Positions 61,019 to 64,000 of a stretch of 64,000 nt of DNA are shown here, piece by piece (positions within the stretch are counted from its first letter, which is position 1; each line of letters starts with the position of its first letter). A program made the translations under genes and the position numbers. Source of the DNA: Salinadaptatus halalkaliphilus (GTDB lineage: Archaea; Halobacteriota; Halobacteria; Halobacteriales; Natrialbaceae); NCBI RefSeq assembly GCF_006543045.1, contig NZ_RBZW01000022.1, forward strand, positions 90,186-154,185. Direction: 5' to 3'. The notes under the pieces are model-generated. The model saw only the letters and a program-made list of their open reading frames with translations. It had not been told where the DNA came from and made no database searches.

Positions 61019-62065
61019 TCACCGGAAACAATACACGTGCTCGAGGTAGGTGTCCCGAACGCGGTCCCCCCAGTTGTGGGTATAGGTATCGATCACGTCA
61101 CCGGCGACATCGCCCCGGAGGTACTGAACGATACCGCGATCACCGGTTCGATCCCGCAGATGCGTGGTGAAAAAGTGCCGGAAGTAGTGCGGTGTGACGT
61201 TCTCGGTGGTCCCGCCGCCTTTCCGGTACCAGCCGTGTGCTCGAGCGTGTTTCGTGACGAGATACCGGATGTCCGACGGCGTGAGGCGTTTGCCCCAGGA
61301 ATCCCGTGTGTCGAGAAAGAGCGGTTCCGCGTCCGAGATGGCATCCGGGCGGATAGCGAGCCACTCGAGGAGTGCCCGACGCAGTTCGTCGTCGACGGGG
61401 ACGATCGTATCGCGCTTTCGTTTGTTCGAGGCCGTCCGCCGTTCGCCGTTGACGACCGTTCCCCGGGCCGGCTCCGACGAGACGAACACCGACGCCGGAC
61501 GGCGTTCGAGGGCGACGCGTGGCGTCCACTCGAGGTCGAGTTCGGGCGTCTCGAGGTGACAATCCTGCAGATCGAGATTGGAGAGTTCGCCGACTCGCAT
61601 TCCGGTTTTCAACAGGGTGAGAACGACGGCCCGCTCGAGGGGGTGTGCGATCGTCCCGACGAACGACCGCATTTCTGGCACCGTGATCTCCCGCCGTGTC
61701 GGATCGGTGTCGATCGATTCGGACAGTTCTTCCATGACCAGCGCCATCGGGTTGTCGTCGAAGACGCCGACGCGAGTCATGTAATCGTAGAACCGGTTGA
61801 GATAGGAGGCGTACGTGGCGATCGTGCTCGGTTCGAACTCGCCGCGTAGCGAGTGGATCCAGGCCATACACTCCCGTCGCCCGGCGTCTGGCAGTCCCTC
61901 GACCGGATCGAACCGGTCCGTGGTGAACGCCTCGAACTGCCGGAGCACGCGCTCGTAGGCCTCGAGCGTCCGATCACTCTTGCCGTGGTAGCGCTGGTCG
62001 TCGAGGAAGTACGCGACGGGATCCGTCACTTCCTCGGGGGCCTCGGTAGTGGGTTCAGTCGCCAT
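61019..62065 (-). CDS. XerC/D-type tyrosine recombinase
   Basis: A 348-aa integrase-family protein with an N-terminal SAM-like core-binding domain (residues 15-110, DRTLEAYERVLRQFEAF) and the catalytic domain. Catalytic residues visible: R157 (KTGMRVGEL), H293 and R296 (TPHYFRHFF), and Y328 (IDTYTHNW). The usual His of the LGH block is Asp here (LRGD). The start at 62065 (MATEPTTEA) overlaps the DUF5805 stop, so the two are coupled. It is probably chromosomal (replication or resolution) or an old integrase; no att repeats were identified. Confidence 0.88.
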   Translation of the reverse strand: MATEPTTEAPEEVTDPVAYFLDDQRYHGKSDRTLEAYERVLRQFEAFTTDRFDPVEGLPDAGRRECMAWIHSLRGEFEPSTIATYASYLNRFYDYMTRVGVFDDNPMALVMEELSESIDTDPTRREITVPEMRSFVGTIAHPLERAVVLTLLKTGMRVGELSNLDLQDCHLETPELDLEWTPRVALERRPASVFVSSEPARGTVVNGERRTASNKRKRDTIVPVDDELRRALLEWLAIRPDAISDAEPLFLDTRDSWGKRLTPSDIRYLVTKHARAHGWYRKGGGTTENVTPHYFRHFFTTHLRDRTGDRGIVQYLRGDVAGDVIDTYTHNWGDRVRDTYLEHVYCFR

Positions 62066-62447
62066 CGTGATCACCGACCAGCGTGTAGCCCCCGTCGCGG
62101 CCGCTGTATCGAATCCGATCGTTCGCCTGGAGTTCCTCGAGAGTCTCGTCGAGGCGAGATTCGACGTCGTCGCTGACCGCCTCGAGCAGTTCGTCCCAAG
62201 AAAACGTGTCACCGGATAGTAACTCGAGGACCCGATCCTCGAGGGCGTTACCCCCAGGGTCTGACCCGGTAGAATCGGGTTCCTCGTCGATGGGTTCGAA
62301 CCCCTTTCGTCCGGCCTGGACCATCGTTCGAACGAACTCGCTCTGGCTCATGTCGAGTTCGTCGGCGTGATTCTGCCACTCCTCCTTTTGATAGGCAGGG
62401 ACGTAGGTTTTGACGGATTTTCGAGAGGTGTTCATCGAATCGCTCAT
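62055..62447 (-). CDS. DUF5805-type partner of the recombinase (130 aa)
   Basis: A 130-aa acidic protein starting MSDSMNTSRKSVKTYVPAYQ. The N-terminal half resembles a ribbon-helix-helix (MSQSEFVRTMVQAGRKGF) and the C-terminal half a winged-helix segment (LSGDTFSWDELLEAVSDDVE to RDGGYTLVGD). In haloarchaea such genes sit directly before XerC-like genes; here they overlap by 11 bases. Probably a DNA-binding accessory or regulator of the recombinase. Confidence 0.8.
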   Translation of the reverse strand: MSDSMNTSRKSVKTYVPAYQKEEWQNHADELDMSQSEFVRTMVQAGRKGFEPIDEEPDSTGSDPGGNALEDRVLELLSGDTFSWDELLEAVSDDVESRLDETLEELQANDRIRYSGRDGGYTLVGDHDGD

Positions 62448-62681
62448 ACGAGAACGATCAAACGCGGTGACCTTCAATCTTCCCACCATCCGATCTAAGT
62501 GAGTTTATATTGACTTCTGTCACGATATTTCGGCTAATGATAGCTCTATAGAAGTATATAAATATGACTGAGGGTCCCACTGTTGTATATAAATGATTTC
62601 AGAAGAAAGTACTATAGTTAGATATAATAGGAGTAACGGTCCTCAGTTCGCGACTATCTACACTGGCCTATGTATTGGTCG
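62448..62681. other. AT-rich boundary region
   Basis: The base composition drops sharply here (runs such as TATAAATATG and ATATAATAGG), marking the change to foreign-like DNA. It contains the promoter region of DUF5805/xerC (minus strand) and no gene. Confidence 0.5.
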
Positions 62682-63560
62682 TCAGTGGAAGAGGTTGAAT
62701 ATAGATTCGCGGTAGTCGGTTGCGATCTGCCCTTGGTTGAAGGGTGTCTTTTCTTTTTTCCCAAGTAGGTAATCACGGACAGCAGGCTGGCCCTGATATC
62801 TATTCGCGAAGAATTGACGGAAGGCGGTCGGTGTGAGGTTTGAATCGGCACCAGCACCGGTATCATAGAGGCCTACCGTTCTAGCGTTCTTTTCGACTGT
62901 ATGGTGAATTATATCGTGTGAGATCGGTTTTCCCCATGCTTCGCCTGTTGAGATTAGTAACTTGGCAGACTCTGTGTCGGGACGGACTGCTAAATACCTC
63001 CTCAGACACTTTCGGAGTTCGGGACCAATCGGAACTAAGGTATCACAGAGTCGTTTTCCGTTCCCACTTCCAGGTCCCTTCTCAGACTCCGGAAGTAAGA
63101 AGAACGGGCGCGTTCGCCTTTCCACTGTTGACGTGAGTCCGAGTCCACCATCTCGAAGGTAGATGTCACTAAGCTCTAATGAGACTAACTCCGAAACGCC
63201 GATTCCCGTTTTCGCCAGGATCATTACTACAAGTTGATCAAATGGGTGATTTACGTTGCTTACGAACCATTGCATTGTCTCAATAGTCGGGATCCAGCGA
63301 GTCTCGCTGCTAGTCTGCTCACTAGCGATTAATCCGATAGTGGATCCGTGTGCTTTATCGTGGCAACTTGCACAGAGAGTACGGAGGTTCGAAACTTCGT
63401 CCACACCACCGAGGCTTTCCGGAACAACGTGATGGACTTGGAGCGAGTTGGCTTTACCACAGTTAGCGCATTGATAACCATCAATTTCAAGCCGTCTCTC
63501 TCGAATCTCCGTCCATGAATCATCGGTAGTATCGATAGGATCTGTATTATTTGAACTCAT
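62682..63560 (-). CDS. HNH nuclease fused to degenerate tyrosine-recombinase domain
   Basis: A 292-aa protein. Residues 28-72 are an HNH nuclease: C31/C34, H43-H44, N58, C63/C66 and H71 are all in place. Residues 88-292 align with the catalytic domain of the neighbouring recombinase (KTGIGVSELVSLEL versus KTGMRVGELSNLDL; LTPTAFRQFF versus VTPHYFRHFF), but the first catalytic Arg is G121 and the HxxR His is T245; R248 and Y283 in TDYRES remain. The recombinase part is therefore probably inactive and may act in DNA binding. Codon usage is AT-rich, unlike the rest of the window. Confidence 0.8.
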   Translation of the reverse strand: MSSNNTDPIDTTDDSWTEIRERRLEIDGYQCANCGKANSLQVHHVVPESLGGVDEVSNLRTLCASCHDKAHGSTIGLIASEQTSSETRWIPTIETMQWFVSNVNHPFDQLVVMILAKTGIGVSELVSLELSDIYLRDGGLGLTSTVERRTRPFFLLPESEKGPGSGNGKRLCDTLVPIGPELRKCLRRYLAVRPDTESAKLLISTGEAWGKPISHDIIHHTVEKNARTVGLYDTGAGADSNLTPTAFRQFFANRYQGQPAVRDYLLGKKEKTPFNQGQIATDYRESIFNLFH

Positions 63561-63765
63561 TGAACCAATCAGGTGCGATCTGTGTCTTCAGTAGTAACCA
63601 TTCTGCTAACACTACGCATCCTACACAGCGATATGTGTCATTTATACTTAAAGGTGGAGAAACCAAAGTGAAAGTATTTGACCGCCTGTATCCACAAATA
63701 TCTTGGCCAGAGACATAGGGTGGTGTTAAGTTAGGAACGAGGCGGTCAAAGGTTCGGGTGTCCAT
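63547..63765 (-). CDS. Small protein upstream of the HNH fusion (72 aa)
   Basis: A 72-aa frame starting MDTRTFDRLVPNLTPPYVSG, with DICGYRR and YRCVGCVVL as possible zinc-binding cysteines and a C-terminal KTQIAPDWFNEFK. It overlaps the HNH gene start by 14 bases, as expected of a coupled pair. Its first 15 or so residues are encoded in the end of the IS6-type remnant, so the original N-terminus may have been replaced by the insertion. Whether it is functional is uncertain. Confidence 0.4.
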   Translation of the reverse strand: MDTRTFDRLVPNLTPPYVSGQDICGYRRSNTFTLVSPPLSINDTYRCVGCVVLAEWLLLKTQIAPDWFNEFK

Positions 63766-63916
63766 GGCCGAAATCGACTGGCTCACCGAATCTACTGACT
63801 GGATTGACTTTGGGCTTGTGCACCGAGAGCGGACATCCCGCAAGATTATTGAAATGGGTATTCGACATTATCTCGCGGGACTATCGCTTTCGAATACAAT
63901 TATTGTATGTGTTTAG
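63764..63916 (+). pseudogene. Truncated IS6-type transposase fragment
   Basis: The plus strand from 63764 encodes MAEIDWLTESTDWIDFGLVH, RERTSRKIIEMGIRHYLAGL and LSLSNT, which is the conserved N-terminus of haloarchaeal IS6-family transposases. It then stops (TAG at 63914-63916) and the rest of the transposase is not recognisable. A GGTGGTGTTAAGTTAG sequence about 45 bases upstream may be the left inverted repeat. A decayed or 3'-truncated IS copy. Confidence 0.65.
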
Positions 63917-64000
63917 CCCGAGCTGATTTCGGTACTCTCTCGTAGAAAGCGTTCAACGGACGCGATATGAACAGGCAGCAGACATCGGATACGACTCTCA

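Overview
The window is chromosomal DNA of an extremely halophilic archaeon, most likely of the Natrialbales (Natrinema/Haloterrigena-like). The support is high GC with strong G/C at third codon positions, very acidic proteins, TFB and RNA polymerase subunit L genes, diphthamide synthesis (Dph2), twin-arginine lipoproteins, a PGF-CTERM-type surface protein, DUF2249 proteins and an actin of the volactin/salactin type. The genus is inferred, not proven.

Layout. 1-5.0 kb: UDP-GlcNAc 2-epimerase, two unknown acidic proteins, monothiol glutaredoxin, a cupin and an Mrp/ApbC P-loop ATPase. 5.1-12.4 kb: a respiratory/denitrification locus with a three-gene Fe-S/NrfD membrane module, a Bat-type HTH regulator, three small DUF2249 proteins, an alpha/beta hydrolase and the copper nitrite reductase gene nirK. 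Perfect CGAA-N4-TTCG palindromes stand before the Fe-S operon, the DUF2249 genes and nirK, with an imperfect copy before the regulator, which suggests one oxygen/nitrate regulon. 12.5-14.1 kb: a TAT-lipoprotein pair whose second gene is frameshifted; an intact relative of the pair lies at 36.8-38.9 kb. 14.1-19.2 kb: a 42-aa zinc protein, TFB, GatC/GatA, a winged-helix protein and an NRDE protein.

19.3-34.7 kb holds most of the classical menaquinone pathway in three blocks: menA-menC-menE, menB and menF-menD. Between them lie a metal-handling surface operon (DyP-like protein, His-rich P19-like lipoprotein, cohesin-domain PGF-CTERM protein), a FilR1-type regulator, a carotenoid-desaturase-like flavoenzyme and a membrane DnaJ protein. 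Menaquinone would be the electron donor for the NrfD module, so the pathway and the respiratory locus are functionally linked.

34.7-50.5 kb: an orphan sulfite-oxidase-fold Mo protein, small membrane and ribbon-helix-helix proteins, hisF, a zinc-ribbon membrane protein, a decayed regulator beside an IS605-type end, a cupin, a formyltransferase-like protein, rpoL, a rhomboid protease with a large extra C-terminal domain, a MacB-type ABC transporter and a METTL5-like methyltransferase. 50.7-60.8 kb: the actin-like protein with a membrane neighbour, dph2, a tandem winged-helix protein, a UlaG-like metallo-hydrolase, a 766-aa acidic coiled-coil protein, a HisG-like protein and a divergent unknown-enzyme/ArsR pair.

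From 61 kb to the end the DNA becomes mobile in character and, after 62.5 kb, clearly AT-richer: a tyrosine recombinase overlapping a DUF5805 gene, an HNH nuclease fused to a catalytically degenerate recombinase domain, and an IS6-type transposase remnant.

Four copies of an 86-bp palindromic repeat, with compensatory changes in the stem, are scattered at gene ends; two of them supply the stop codon of the neighbouring gene. I found no rRNA, tRNA or CRISPR array.
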